DNA of 64,000 nt from Cercophora sp. LCS_1 (Eukaryota; Ascomycota; Sordariomycetes; Sordariales; Lasiosphaeriaceae). Position 1 is the stretch's first letter, and each line of letters opens with the position of its first letter. The translations under genes were made by a program, and so were the position numbers. The stretch covers positions 124,001 to 188,000 of the forward strand of contig JAPZLL010000022.1 of NCBI GenBank assembly GCA_036250225.1, in the 5' to 3' direction. The notes under the pieces were generated by a model. It ran no database searches and was not told the DNA's origin. It saw only the letters and a list, made by a program, of their open reading frames with translations. Positions 44,614 to 57,380 of the stretch are shown one piece after another.

Positions 44614-46607
44614 ATGAAGTTTTTCAAGAAGAAAGACAAGAAGAAGGGTGGTAGCAGCAACAACATCCCGACTTTCGGAGGTGACGTTGGAGCTTTCGGA
44701 GCTTCCGGTACCCACTCCGGCCCCCGCAACGATCACGGGACCGATCTCACCCGGTTCCGGCCCACAGCAACCCCGAGGTCGGGTATGCTTCTCGCCAACT
44801 TCGACCCCAAGATCCTTGCGCGCATCTTCGCCTTCGTCTGCCCCCAAAGTCAAGATGAAAGCTACGACAATTGCGAGGAAAGCTCCGTCGACGATACTTG
44901 CATGCTTTGCGACTTGCGCGACCTGGCCCACTGTGTCAACGTCTCCAAGGCCTGGCGGAAGGTAGCTATTAAAGCTTTGTAAGTCGCTGGTCCTCCCAAT
45001 CATGGAGCCTAAGATGATCAACATGCTGACGCTTTTGTAGATACCACAGCATCCGAATCGATGCCGTCCACTACTGTGAGCGCGAGGGGATTCTTTCGGA
45101 GAAGCGCAAGCGCCGTTCGTTCTTTGACCGAAACGGCGAATCAGAGGACACCGCAAAAGCCCGTCTCAAGCTCTTGTGCCGGACCCTCCGCGAGGATCCT
45201 GTTCGTTTGGGCCGCTTGGTTCAGTTCCTCAAGATGCCCTACATGCTCCGCGAATCTTCCCAAGTTGACCTCGCCCGGACCATCGCCGTTTGCCCCAACC
45301 TTCGCTATATTGATCTCCCCGAAGGTCTCTTCACCGACGACGCGTCCTTTGTCACACTTAGGCTTGAAGTGCAAGCCCGCTGCCTCGAGCTGCGGAAGAT
45401 GACTTACATGGGCGGCTCGGAGCGCAGTCTGCAAGCCCTGGCAACAGGTACGGTGTGGACCAAACTCGAAGTCCTCGAGTTGATCCGTATCAATGTGGAC
45501 CCGGCACTCTTGCGTCAGGTACTCGGCTCTCTGGGGTATCTGCGCGCATTGAAGATCACCGATACCGCATTCGTCAATGACCAGACACTGGCATGGAACG
45601 ATATGCTTCCGCCGTTCCCTCCGCTAGAAGAACTCATCCTGACAGACGTTCCCAATGTCACCGTCGAGGGTTTCAAGGCTTGGCTGGCAATGCCGACCGC
45701 GCGAGACACGCTCAAGGTCTTGACTTTGAATAAGACGGGTGTTTACGTTTGGGGCCTTCACGAAGTCGTTGCTAGCGCTCCGGGGCTCAAGCACGTGTCT
45801 ATTATGAACAGCGTGGCCAATGCATTGCCCCAAGGCGTTCCGCATCTCAGCTCGACAAGTCTCCAAGCATTGCACTACGAGATCGTAGCCGGACCGACAT
45901 CCCCCAAGTACTCCGACACTACATCGAGTTACTACAACTATCTAGCCAGTTCCCTTCTCTCCGGTGGTCTTCCTAACCTCAGCGCCGTCTACGTCCGGGA
46001 CCCGAACTTCCCCGACACACTGCTCGGTCTCCCTCCCCCAGCCCCATCCTTTGCTGAGGGCGGCTTTGCGCGTCCGGCTAGCAGCGGTTCGAACTTGCCC
46101 TTTCCTCGTCAGAGCGTCGGTGGTGGTTTCCCCCAGGGCTTCCAGCAGCCCAACCCATTCGCGGGCCAGAATCCCCGCTTCAGCAGCAACAATCCGTTTG
46201 CGCCCATGGTCGGTTTGCCTGGAGGAATCGCCAACCTGCCAGCAAAACTCGAAGTCTTTACGAAAGGCGAAGATGAAATTGGCTGGTCGTTCCACAAAGT
46301 GAACAGCAACGGGGCTCTGACCAGAAACCTTCGGACGAAGTCCGACCGCCCCCTGAGCAGCTACGGCCTTGGCGCCGACGTGCTCGGCGGAAGCGCTTCG
46401 GGCTGGAGCAGCGGCGCTGGCGCGAGGAGGAGTGTTTTGGTCGGCGGAGCGGCCGGCGGCTTTTTGGCGGTGCCGGCGGAACCGAGCACCGGGAGCAAGG
46501 GCAGAAATGCCGGTGGGTTTGGCGCCAGCGCGGGTGAGGAGGAGTGGCCACGGCCAATGAGTAGCGCGGGCGAGAAGAGGAAGGAGAAGCTGGACTTGTG
46601 GCGTTGA
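44614..46607 (+). CDS. F-box protein with leucine-rich region and NPF motifs
   Basis: Predicted 643-residue protein. Exons are 44614-44978 and 45041-46607 around a 62-nt GT-AG intron. After a Lys-rich start (MKFFKKKDKKKGG), an F-box-like segment at about residues 57-125 reads LLANFDPKILARIFAFVC then LAHCVNVSKAWRKVAIKALYHSIRI, with the intron inside its last helix. Such domains bind Skp1 in SCF ubiquitin ligases. Leucine-rich stretches follow (LRYIDLPEGLFTD, LEVLELIRINVDPALLRQVLGS, LEELILTDVPNVTVEGF). The C-terminal third is Gly/Ser-rich with two NPF tripeptides (QPNPFAG, NNPFAP), the classic ligand of EH domains in endocytosis. The substrate is unknown. The F-box call is moderately sure; the NPF role is inference. 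Confidence 0.78.
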
Positions 46608-49600
46608 GCCTGCAACGTCGGTTGGGTGCGGTGGTGTTTATTTGGTAAGCGTGTTGGACTTCTTTGTGAGAAAATAGCCTTTTTGCTGGTGAAAGTTGGT
46701 GTGAGTGTTCGGAATATACCCCTGTGGAATTTTGTAGATATGGCAATTTGACGTTTCCCTGTTGCTTGTAGTCCCCTCCTTGCCGCTGTGAGGTATCGCG
46801 TTGCTCGTTTCATGACCAGATATTCTAACAGATTCCCATGAAAGTTGAGCACACCAACCAATGACCAAGCGCAGAACACATACTCCAGGAATGGATTCAA
46901 AGGCTATGGTTCTGAAGAAAACGTATCTACACACCTCCCATCCTGTGTCTGAGTATGGGCCCTCTTGGACGAGGCAAGCTTGAAGCCCTGACGCGAAATA
47001 TCACAAGTAGCACATCGTGTCTTCGGCTGTCACTTGACATTTGCAATCACATAGCTAGCATTCCTTTTCAGGTGAAGCCGAGGCTTGGTTATTACTCCAT
47101 CAAAGTACTACAATGCTCAACCACATTCTTTTCGAATTGTATGTCCCGCCTTACGATCATCGCGGTTCGAAGATTGAAGTTTCACTTGCTGGATGGGATG
47201 CACCTGATGGAGGAGACAAGAACCTAGATTGCGCCCATCAGCACACAAAAACCAAGCGATTCCAATAGAGGGACGGCACATCACTCACAATGGCGGCAAT
47301 GTGAAATAGTCCGACGTAGTGGTGTATCGCTTCGGGTATATTGCAACACCATTACGTGATGAGGCAGACGAGACACCGTCCGGATGCTGGCGGGTGATCC
47401 CCCGACTTGACAGTCGCAAAAAAAGAAACAAGCCCAGGGCTGGTCCTACGTGACAGCTCGTTGGGAACCCGGAACCTCCTCCTCTTCCGTGGTGTTCCTC
47501 GGGCGGGGATTTTTAAACAACCTCCACCACTTGCAAGGGTTTGTTCAATCGGCCTGGGTCCGAATGCTTCCATCTTGACCCAGCGAAGGAACCCGTACCC
47601 GCCGAGTTTACAGACGCTAAGCCGCCAAGTTTTGGCGTTTCAGCCGGCTGCAGAGCTCTAGCGGCGCGAAATAGCTGATCATCGTTTGGCGCGCGTGTTC
47701 GCGTCTCACGACAGAATTAGGAAGATGATCTGCGGCAGTTCTTGATCAGACGAGGATCAGATTCGGGAAACTGTCCGAGGTGCAACTTGGCGCATCATGT
47801 ACATGAGTCGAATGTGGCACGGTAGGGCTGCTGGAACTCGGTCAGATAAGTCATCCGCGCCGAAACGGATGGCGTGCTCCTCGAGAACCTCCGCCATTAT
47901 TGAATGGATGGGAGCTCGTGTGGCACTGTTGGCTTTTTTCTTTCTAGGGTGTCCGTGACCCCACGATTCAAATGGGATACATATGCATCTTGCGTAAACC
48001 CCAAGGAGCCCCAAAAGCCGGCCTTAACCATCTCCCCAATGGTTGACGAGAAGACGTGGTTCGGCGTCAAGGCACCCCGCTCTCATTGGCAGTAGCTTGC
48101 TTTTCACGGCTAGGCGGCTTCCGCTTTCGGCTTCTCGCTCCGCGGGATGGATGTGTGGAGGGCGGCTTGCAGCGGAAGTTGAGACCATATTTGCCCCCAA
48201 AGCTTGGGGAGTTTTGTGCCCACGAGATAGGGCGGGTGATGAGAGCGCTGAACTCCTTCCGGCCCGGCAGAGGTTGGAAAACGGATGGCACCGCATGCAA
48301 CGGCAAAAAGGGGCTCTTCGGGAAGGGCTTGTGACCGATCTGTAGATGAGGTGACGGGCGCCAAAGATGCAGCCACACTGTCTGGCAAAGACACTGATAT
48401 GAACCTACCGTGCCTGTACCCGACGGGAAGCCTGGAGACTCGGTAAGCCACCTTTGAGTGGCTGCGGAGACAGCTCCGCCATTGGTGAGGAGGCAGTAGT
48501 GCAACATGAAGCAATCAAGATCTGTTCATGGGCAGTTTGATAAGGCTGGGTTCTTACGGGTTTTCAGCAATGCGGAAGACCTCGCTGAGTATTGATGGCT
48601 ACCAGGTTTCTTCGAAGCCCCTCTCTGCATGGCAAAAGAGGAGTGAAGAATGTTTCCGGTGATAATCGGCGGGAATTACTAAAATAATCGCGATAGTATT
48701 CATGTTTTAGATCCAGTTGCCAGTAGCCTTGCCGCATGCTGTGAGGTGTGGGAGGCGAAAAAAAAAAACGATGAGAAGGGTGGTGTGATTCGAGGAAATG
48801 GAGGAGGGAACAACCCTCGGCTGCAGCAGCTTGTGTCCCCATCTTGGCAGGTTGCAAACAAAAAGCAGCAGAGGGGAGGGGCGGTATCAACAAAGCCCTG
48901 GCATCAACCATTTTTTGAACCGTGATTCGCACTTCCAGCGTTGACGATGATCAGTAGGCTGGCGTCAGGCAGCGACGAGCATGGTCAAGAGCTGCTGCCA
49001 AATGTTCCAGCAGAGCTGACGCTCTGTAGGGCCGAGAAAAAGAGACATTCTCATGGCGTGTTTCAAGGTATCCGGAAAGCGACCTTCATACGCCACCCCA
49101 CTTCCACCACAACCTTGGCGTTCCCTTGGACCAGAATCCATCGGTAGCGGCGTGCTGCGTGCGACGCTGCGAGCGTGCAGGGAGGGTGCATCCAGAAAAC
49201 GCACGACAGTCGAGACTCGCGAAGAATCCCGACCTATGTGCTGATTGAGTCCAGCCAATCAGCTCAGTACCCGCAGGGGTATTCCAACCCTGTTGGTTGC
49301 TTGATGGGGTGTGGCCTTTCCCGTTTCGTTCCCTTTGGTTCCCAGCGGGGAGCCAAGGGCTTTTCCACCTTCACCGGGCAATCAAAGTGCACTCTGGAGA
49401 CGACTGCTCCCTGCACCTGCCATGTTGCATGGAAAAAGGCGCGGCTGATAGTGTGGTGATCAGACCAATGGGACCGGCTGTGCCCTGGGAGCTTCGAGGG
49501 CAGTGATGCCCAGCGCTTCTCTGCTTTGCTTCTCGTGAACAAGGCTCGGGGTGAGCGGTGAACAGGCGCGTTGAAATCGGTGGGGGGAGCCGGGATCTAT

Positions 49601-52600
49601 TCTGCCCAGATGTTTGAGCGTTGTTTCAATTCTCTATATGACTGCGTTCCATTCCTGCTTCGAATCAGCTTTGCAACGGCACGTATTATGGTCGACCATG
49701 CGCATCAAACCTCGAGGTAGCTCTTCGGGTCGGTTGAGCTCTGGACCACTCCCCACAAGATTCGGGCCGGACGGTAATGTCGGAGGAAAAATTGAGGAGC
49801 TCACTCGTGACAAACGTGAGCGGGCGTCTAGCAACTCGAATATGACATTGACGCCTTGTCTTCAGAACATCAAGATTTCTCAGCGATCAACCTGCGTCGG
49901 ATGTCTGCCGGTCGGGAATCTCGGTCGTGTATCGCTCCACTGCAGGCCGGCTGATTACTTACCGCATCGGAGCCGTGTATGGTAGAGCGTGAAAAGACTC
50001 TTTTTTGTTGAGGGCTGCTTCTGTGAGTGAGCATCAGCGTGCAGATGCCAGTGGGACCGAGCGGTTGAGCGAGCCAGCATGGATGGAAGCAACGGGCATT
50101 TGTGGGTGGTGTCCACAGCGGGAGGTCCACACCAGAGGTCTGCTTTTACCTATCCCACGAAGCCCTCCCCTAGGGAACCTATCCAAGGATGAGTCGAGGT
50201 TGTGGGGTGAGATGAAATGGGGATCCAGTCTTGTAGAGTGAAAGCAGATGCGAGTTCGATTGTGTAGCCGATTCTAGGGTCCCCGCTCTGCCGTCGCCTT
50301 GCCTGGAGTTAGGCCAACCCGGGCAAGCAGGCCCAGCCTCGCGGGGTGAGCCGTGGTCATGCCAAGACCAGCCAGCATCAGACTTCCCCACCTGAAGTGC
50401 TTGGCCAATTCTGGCCCTCTGCGTCTTGCTTCCCCTCACATCCCATCCTCTTGAATTGGAACAAGCACAGTCTTGCTTGAACTGATCCCTGGTGGCTTTC
50501 GCAGCTGCATACACAGCGAATAGAAGCCGACAGTACCATGGCGCACGGCGAAAAGTCGCTGTTTTCCTGGGGAATGGGGTCAGCTTCGTGACATCTAAAC
50601 CCCACGCAGCCGAAAATTCCCGCGGCCAGTCTGCAACCCCAGCAAGCTCATCCTCTCGCCTCACGCCGGTTGCAGGTCCGCTGCCGTGGGACGGGTGGAA
50701 CTAGCTGAGCGGGATCCATGTATTCTTAACGTGCCGGCTTCAGGTGAAGGGACAAGGCGTGGAAGCTCGACAGATCGATTGTGACGCCGTTTGCCTTGGA
50801 CGGGAGTTGGTTGACGCCATGGAGTCTTCCTGCACAACGCAGCTAGGTACGGGAATAGGCACGAGTCGTGCGATGGACTCCCGTCACGGCATTCATCAGC
50901 GAGACGCTTGGAGACGGGAATCGGGACGAGCAGGCTCACCCGCAGCTCATCACAATTCCCGGCGAGCTCCAAGTCCCTTCGTCCTTGTGCTTGCTTCCTT
51001 CAAAGCACCCTTGCCAATACTTGGAGGGGCACACCCCTCCTGCTTCGGCCCACATCTATGGTCTTCACCGGTCTTATATCCAGAGCTTCATCGATCCCTC
51101 CATCTTCACTCGTCCCGCGCCATATCGAGGATGTGTGGTGACAACACATACTCCCCTCATCAGCCGGCACCACGGGCCAACGGTCGCCTTGGCTCGGACA
51201 TGAAAATATTCTGCTTCGGGTCTTGGGGGAAAAAAATATGTGCCGCCATCAGAGTCGCCATTCCCAATCTTATCTTTTTCCCGCCCGCTTCCGCTCCACT
51301 TCTCGACCAATGTGGGATTGTGGCGTCTTCTACGCTACATGACTGGTCAAAGCATCATCGTGAAGCTGGACGGCGGTTGACGCAACCGGCACCACAGGGC
51401 AGGACGCTCAAAGGAAGAGCTCTTCGGGTATTTGGATTTTCCAGCCTTTTTTCTGCGATAGGTGTTCTTTTCTCAGCGTGTCGGTGCGAGTTCGGTCAAC
51501 TCACCGTCAAACCTCACCCATCAGCATCAGCGACCATTAGCTCCGATCAGTTTGTTTTCGTTTCGGTTCCGCCCTAAAAAAAAAAAAACGTATTCTCCTA
51601 TCTGTCCATACCCTGCTAGATGTGACAGTCAGGCGCAGAGATAAAGACACGGCTCAGACTTGGCACACCCTGCTGTCGGTTTGTCAACCCGGGGCAGGCC
51701 GACGCGTGCGTAAGTTGCGGCTGCGCGAATAGCAGAATACTGTCGATGTCGACACTATCGGCTGCCTCTGTCGGTATTGCGCAAAGGTATATATGCACAG
51801 CTGCCGAGGGATCGAGAGCCTGTGTAGCTGCTTGCAAGGCTATCCCCAACACCCTGAACGACCAGTTGAGGGCCGTTTGCGGCATAACGTTTCGAGTCTT
51901 TCGTTGTGCAGGATACTCTTCACCCAGCGAACTCTTCCTTACAAACAACCAATCTTGAACGTCATCCCAGTTTGCCATGCGAGTAAATGAACAAATATCA
52001 GGTACTTGGTGCATCCATCGGCATGTGCACCATGGAGTGTCCCGCCTCGGTGTGGATTCGACATCTCTGTGGGTCAGCCATCGTAGGCCGCTTTTGACGG
52101 TGGTCTGAAGCAAAAGCTTCCGATCACGAAATACCCCTGCTCCTACGACGCCGCATGGTTGAATCGACGTAGCGTTGCAATCAACGAAATCGTGGATAAC
52201 CGCGGTTCATCGATTTGTAGCCACCATTATGTGCCTGGTCTGGAGGTTGACAAACGAGATGCTGGCACTGATGGCTTGCTTCTTGGCTTTCAGTCACACT
52301 CAATCGAGATGTACCCATCATAGAACGGGAGACGGTGGATTCATCGGCCTCAACAGTAATAAAGTTCGGCAGTCTGTGTGAATGTGTCCATGGGCACTGC
52401 TTGAGTATGAGCTGCCCGTTCGCTGTTGCGCGTCATCCGGCCCGGGTCGCTCTCAGGACACTCGAGAAGCCCGGTGCCCGTGGCCCGTGGCGCCAGCGTT
52501 TGTCCCTATCGCGAGCGTAGCAACAGCAGCAACAAGTCTGGTTGCGCACAGGGCAACCCGCATCCAAGCTTAGCCGACCGACATAGCTACAAGAGGTGTG

Positions 52601-53503
52601 GGTGGGTGGGAGTGTGCTTCCCCTATCAGGCCCACCAATAGCTGCTCATACATGTGCACCCTCGACAAACTTTGCGGGCGCTGGCACCATCGCGGTACTT
52701 GGACCGGATGCACACTTCTGACGCGGTAGAAGGTACAGTAGCGAGTGCAAGGCACAGTGCCTACTGGGCTCGACATGGGTAGGTGTGGTAGAGAATGGGG
52801 GGTAGGGGGATGGAAAGATGGAAGATGGGGGACGCATGCTTCGTAACTGTTGGTCCCAACAGCCCACGGCAGCTAAAGGTACTTGGGCCATTCCTTCCTT
52901 GCAGGCCTGAGGACGTGCGCCCGCAGTATAACCTGGCAAGCACCCCATTCAATGGCGCGCTGGGCTTTCTAGGCTTTTGCTCCTCCAAATCCAATCCCAC
53001 ATTCGCGACAGCGCTCGCCGCCCGCTGCCACAAAGCTGCCCCCCATCCCACACCAAAACTCGTTCTCCAACCCCAACTTTTTTCCCACTCATTTTCTCCC
53101 GTCGTTGCCCCCCGTACCTGCCTTCGCTGCACTCCCTTCCACCCGCCGTCGGATAGGTTGCGATTGCGCGCCCACCCCTCGCTCGCCGCCGTCATCACCA
53201 ATTTTTACCCCTTCGGTTCTCGTCTCAGCCAAGCAATCCGACAAGCGAGAAGTACAAAAAAGATAATAAGTGCTCGCGACTCGCCAGCCGCCCTCCACCC
53301 CGTTATCTGTCTGCCCGCTGTCTCCATCCGTACCTGACACAAGGGCACCATACCATCTCCACCTGCCACGTCCCTGCCCTACCGCCGTCCGCCCGCTCGC
53401 TGCATCGCAAGTGCGTATCCGCTCGTCTCATTCGATCAGCGCGATCGTCACCTAACACGCTGTTCTGGGTTCGCAGGCAGGCGCTGTGTATGCACCGCGA
53501 GGC
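46608..53503. other. 6.9-kb gene-poor stretch and scw1 leader
   Basis: No open frame shows a family motif. The longest (50744-51577, 277 codons from GTG) is Ser/Pro/His-rich in the manner of non-coding frames. A perfect 13-bp palindrome GCACGAGTCGTGC is at 50859-50871. From about 52970 the sequence is strongly pyrimidine-rich and is probably the leader of the next gene. It likely includes a leader intron, donor GTGCGT near 53410 and acceptor TTCGCAG near 53476. Confidence 0.5.
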
Positions 53504-55228
53504 ATGATCGGGAACCAGAACGGGACCGGCGCATCCTCGGGCGCGTCCACCAACGGCTCTTTTGCTTCGCTCACGACAACGACTCCGACGACTCCGACGA
53601 CTCGCGCAAGCCCCTTTCCAACGACTACAACCGCCGCGGCAAAGAATGCAATGGCCGCGTCGTCGTTTTTGCCTCCAGCACAGTCGTTCCGTCCGAACGT
53701 AACGGCCCAGACCTCGTTCGCGCCCCTCTCGATCGCGCCACCCGTCAATTCCTACGATCGCGATGCGACCAAGCCCGTGGGCACGCCCTTCTCCGCGACG
53801 CCGGCGAGTGCCAACCTGTCGTCAGCTGTGATCCACAATCTTCCCGCAGACACGTCGGAGCAGTCAATTCGCCTCATGCTCGTTTTTTCCAAGGACGTTG
53901 TCGATGTTGAGATCCTCCCGCCGAATCAAGCTGACGATTGTGGCTCTCGCTCGGCTCTTGTGAAGTTCAAAACGCCCGCCGGCGCACAAGAAGCTAAAAA
54001 TGCTCTTGATGGCAAGTCCGTCTCCCCAGCCGCGGGGGAGTTGACGGTGGAGATACTCGGATCGAGCCCTACCATGCTGGGAAAGAGATATCCTATCGAT
54101 ACCAGCGTCTCGGGCGGCGTGCCCACGCCCACGTCCTCTGTGGCCTCCTCAGCCACATCGACCCGACAGACATCACGGTTCAATGGGACCTTTCCCCCCA
54201 TGGAGAAGATGGCGCCATCCTTGAACGGCGTTTATAACCCGGATCTCACCAGTCCGGAGATCTACCAGAACATTTTCTCCCCACAATCACCCATTGGGAA
54301 CCATCTCACCGATCGCAACCGCGTATCCGGAAAGTCTTTGATCATCGGGAACGAGTCGGCCGACGACGATGAGACTGGCGAGCTGCTCAAAGACCCAGTT
54401 GGGTTTGCGGAGAATGGGCTTCAACGCCGCCAAACCGCACCCCAGATTCCCATCTCGCGCATGGCCAACCTCAATTTGAACACAACCCCAATGAGCGGCC
54501 ATGCCCCAATACCTCACTACGGTCACCCTGGTATGAACACTTTGTCGGCAGTTCCCAACACAATGTCACCCACAGCTATGGGGTCGGGACTGTCGGGGCC
54601 CTCTCTGGGCTACAATCAGCAGCAGCCTTACCGCGCACACAACTTCCCGCCTGCTAACCCGGCAGACCAAAACCCGCCATGCAACACCCTCTATGTGGGT
54701 AATCTGCCAATTGACACCTCTGAGGAGGAGCTGAAAGCCATGTTCTCGAAACAGCGAGGATACAAGCGGCTCTGCTTCAGGACCAAACAAAACGGACCCA
54801 TGTGCTTTGTCGAGTTCGAGGACGTTTCGTTTGCAACAAAGGCGCTCAACGACCTCTACGGGCAGCCGCTCCACAACAGCGTCAAGGGAGGTATTCGCCT
54901 GAGCTTTTCCAAGAACCCGCTGGGTGTTCGATCTGGCCAGTCGTCAAGTCAGAATGGAAGCAGTTCCATGGGCGGCATAAATGGCATTCCGGGATCGACA
55001 GGCTTCACCACAGCTCATGGACCACCACCTGGGCTGAGCCTCCCACCCGGACTCGGACTGAACCGTGTCGGGCTTTCGGGATCGCCCAGCATGGCATCTG
55101 GTAACAGCGCCTACGCTTCGCCGTCGTTCTCAACCTCAACCAACAATCCGTGGGGTCCCGTGTACAATACCCACAGTACGATGACCAACGGTTCTTCCAA
55201 TTTTCCACCGCACATGATGGGACGATAG
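53504..55228 (+). CDS. scw1: Whi3/scw1-type RNA-binding protein with two RRMs
   Basis: Predicted 574-residue cytoplasmic RNA-binding protein. The C-terminal RRM (about residues 390-470) is strongly conserved: NTLYVGNLPIDTSEEELKAMF (RNP2), KRLCFRTKQNGPMCFVEFED (RNP1 region), then GGIRLSFSKNPLGVR. This pattern is that of fission yeast scw1 and yeast Whi3, which affect cell-wall integrity, size control and mRNA localisation. A divergent first RRM at about residues 105-190 reads SSAVIHNLPADTSEQSIRLML. The rest is Ser/Thr/Asn/Gly-rich low complexity, including a Pro/Gly-rich segment HGPPPGLSLPPGLGLN. The first ATG in frame is 53504; the open frame extends upstream through a probable leader intron acceptor, so an earlier start in a separate exon is possible but none was found. 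Confidence 0.88.
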   Translation: MIGNQNGTGASSGASTNGSFASLTTTTPTTPTTRASPFPTTTTAAAKNAMAASSFLPPAQSFRPNVTAQTSFAPLSIAPPVNSYDRDATKPVGTPFSATPASANLSSAVIHNLPADTSEQSIRLMLVFSKDVVDVEILPPNQADDCGSRSALVKFKTPAGAQEAKNALDGKSVSPAAGELTVEILGSSPTMLGKRYPIDTSVSGGVPTPTSSVASSATSTRQTSRFNGTFPPMEKMAPSLNGVYNPDLTSPEIYQNIFSPQSPIGNHLTDRNRVSGKSLIIGNESADDDETGELLKDPVGFAENGLQRRQTAPQIPISRMANLNLNTTPMSGHAPIPHYGHPGMNTLSAVPNTMSPTAMGSGLSGPSLGYNQQQPYRAHNFPPANPADQNPPCNTLYVGNLPIDTSEEELKAMFSKQRGYKRLCFRTKQNGPMCFVEFEDVSFATKALNDLYGQPLHNSVKGGIRLSFSKNPLGVRSGQSSSQNGSSSMGGINGIPGSTGFTTAHGPPPGLSLPPGLGLNRVGLSGSPSMASGNSAYASPSFSTSTNNPWGPVYNTHSTMTNGSSNFPPHMMGR

Positions 55229-57380
55229 AGACGGCGATGATTTGAAGCGGCAGGTGTTGGTGATGGGGCGTTGGGGGCTCATTCGGGAAGCGGCATCACA
55301 TGGGCTCTATCCCTACAAAGTATTGGAGCGGGATCATTGTTTTCTTTTATTTTCTTCTGTCGGCGTGACTCGTCGGTTTCTAGTTTTCCGACCGCTTGGA
55401 CATCGCACAGCATGGCCCTGGGTGTTGGTAGGGACGGTCGACAATGTTTGACATTGAAAAGGGGCATTGCTGGCATCTAGCGCGTGCATCTTTGGCACCA
55501 CCATCATCGGCGCATGGTCTGCGATCAAGGTTGTTGTCATGTTCTTTTCGGCATGGGATGATTCCTGTGGAGGATTTTGCACTTTTCGTTCGGGTTTGCT
55601 TCGGAGGACATGGGAGTTTTAGAGGCTGCTTGATGCCAGAAGCTACCTTGGCTTCCGGACTCTTCTCTGGCCGATGGTCTCGCGGCTTTTCGACCACGGT
55701 TTACACGGTATAACAAGGCAACCAAGGGGCGTGACCGGATTGGGCGTCGTGACAGGCTTTTTCATCAATCACATTAGGGGCAAGCACCGGGCGATACGGA
55801 TTCGCGGAGGTTCCGCAGGAGTTTTTCATCTTTTGGGTCACACAAAATCGTTATTCGCATTCCAGGGACGGGTCGGCCGTCTTCCGAGCGGACAAAAGGG
55901 TCGAACTACGGAGAGTTTGTGTTGCCAGCGCTGGAAACACACATGCCTGTACCTGTACGACGAGACAAGTGCTTCCTGGTTTTCTTATTAGCGGCATGGG
56001 AGGAGTGCGGGATTAAAGAGAAAACGTGTGGAAGGGTCTGTTTTTTTTTTTAGCTTGCTTTGACTTGTTTTTTTGGACTGAGCGTGGCGAGAGAAAAGAA
56101 GCCCAGTTACCCAATCCGTTTCTTTTTTTTTGCACTTGGGAACACACAGACAACATATTCCAGCGAAAAGATATGGGAGGGACAAGTATCTATACAGGCT
56201 TCGCAACCGCAAAATGGGATCACATGGGCGCGGAAAACAACACATTTCCTTATTCACTTCCAATTTTTTTCCCTCTCCATCTGCGTCTTGTCTTGTCGTC
56301 GCCCTATTTGGATGGATACCTACATCTCCCTGGCTTCTCTTCCATCTCCTCGCTGCTGAAACCAGTCAAGGAGTCGGCGCAAGAGTAGACGGGGGGAAAC
56401 CACCTGCTTCATACGAGATACCTGGGTTAGCATTGGCATTTTTGAGAGACGGGCATGGCTTGGGGTTTACTTGTTATTTTTTGGATTTCCATGTGGGGGA
56501 ACAGGGCTTCATGTTTTGTTTCTTTCTTTTCGACATTTTCCATCCAGCCATGGCGCAGTTATTGTTCAAGGCTCTCTGGATCAAAGTTGGCTGTGTTTTT
56601 GTTGGCCTTTTTTTGTTTCTTTGGTTTTGCAAATATCAGGAGCTGTTTGTTTGTTCATTGATCTCTCTCCCATTACCTGCATGGCTTGAATCGAAAGATA
56701 AATCCAAAGGGGCTGGCGGTGGGGTGGAGTGGTGGGTAAGGAGGAAAGAAGACAGAAACAGATAAACGATAATGAATTTTCTCTCTTGTTGGCGGCATAG
56801 AAAAGCCCTGAATGGTTGGACTGTTTGAATCATCGGTGGTGAATATTAGTTGTCGTCTGTGGCGGGTATACTCGACACCCCCTTTTCTCTGGCATGTCAA
56901 ACCAAGTGGGTTCGTCCGAGTGTGTGAGCGTGTTTGCCCGCATCAGCTGGGCTGCCCGGTTCCGGGAATTCCCACATGCTCGTAGGCCTCTTGCCCGGCA
57001 AGTCTGGGTTTCTAAGCTGTTCAATCCCGACCCTTTGTTTACGGGAGCGGTGGTCGGCGTTGTCGCGTACTCTCGGCTCACCGCCCGTTTGTACTCCTTT
57101 GTAGAGCGGGATTGCAGAGCACCTACTTGCGGAGTCCAGAGTCGTATTTGTAACAAGGCTTATGTATCGGACACGGAACGAGGCACTAGCTAGGCCTACC
57201 CAAATGGGTAGTATTCTGATCAAGTGAGCATTAGTGAGTCTTGCACGCAACGCAGAGCAAAACAGACCCATATCTAAACAACCACCGCGGAACGCCGAAT
57301 TTGCCAAGAGCTACGACACAGAATCAGCCACACCGAGCCAATGATACGCAGTGATGAGAACCTGTGAGACAACCCGTGCC
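55229..57380. other. Convergent intergenic scw1/SDR
   Basis: 2.1 kb, T-rich from about 56040 to 56690. The 211-codon frame at 56130-56765 has a composition typical of T-rich untranslated sequence and was not called. The rest is presumed 3' UTRs. Confidence 0.5.

Noticed and set aside
50744..51577. 277-codon frame in the gene-poor stretch
   Set aside because: Starts with GTG, low-complexity Ser/Pro/His composition, no motif.
56130..56765. 211-codon frame
   Set aside because: Lies in T-rich 3' flanking sequence; hydrophobic content follows from base composition.
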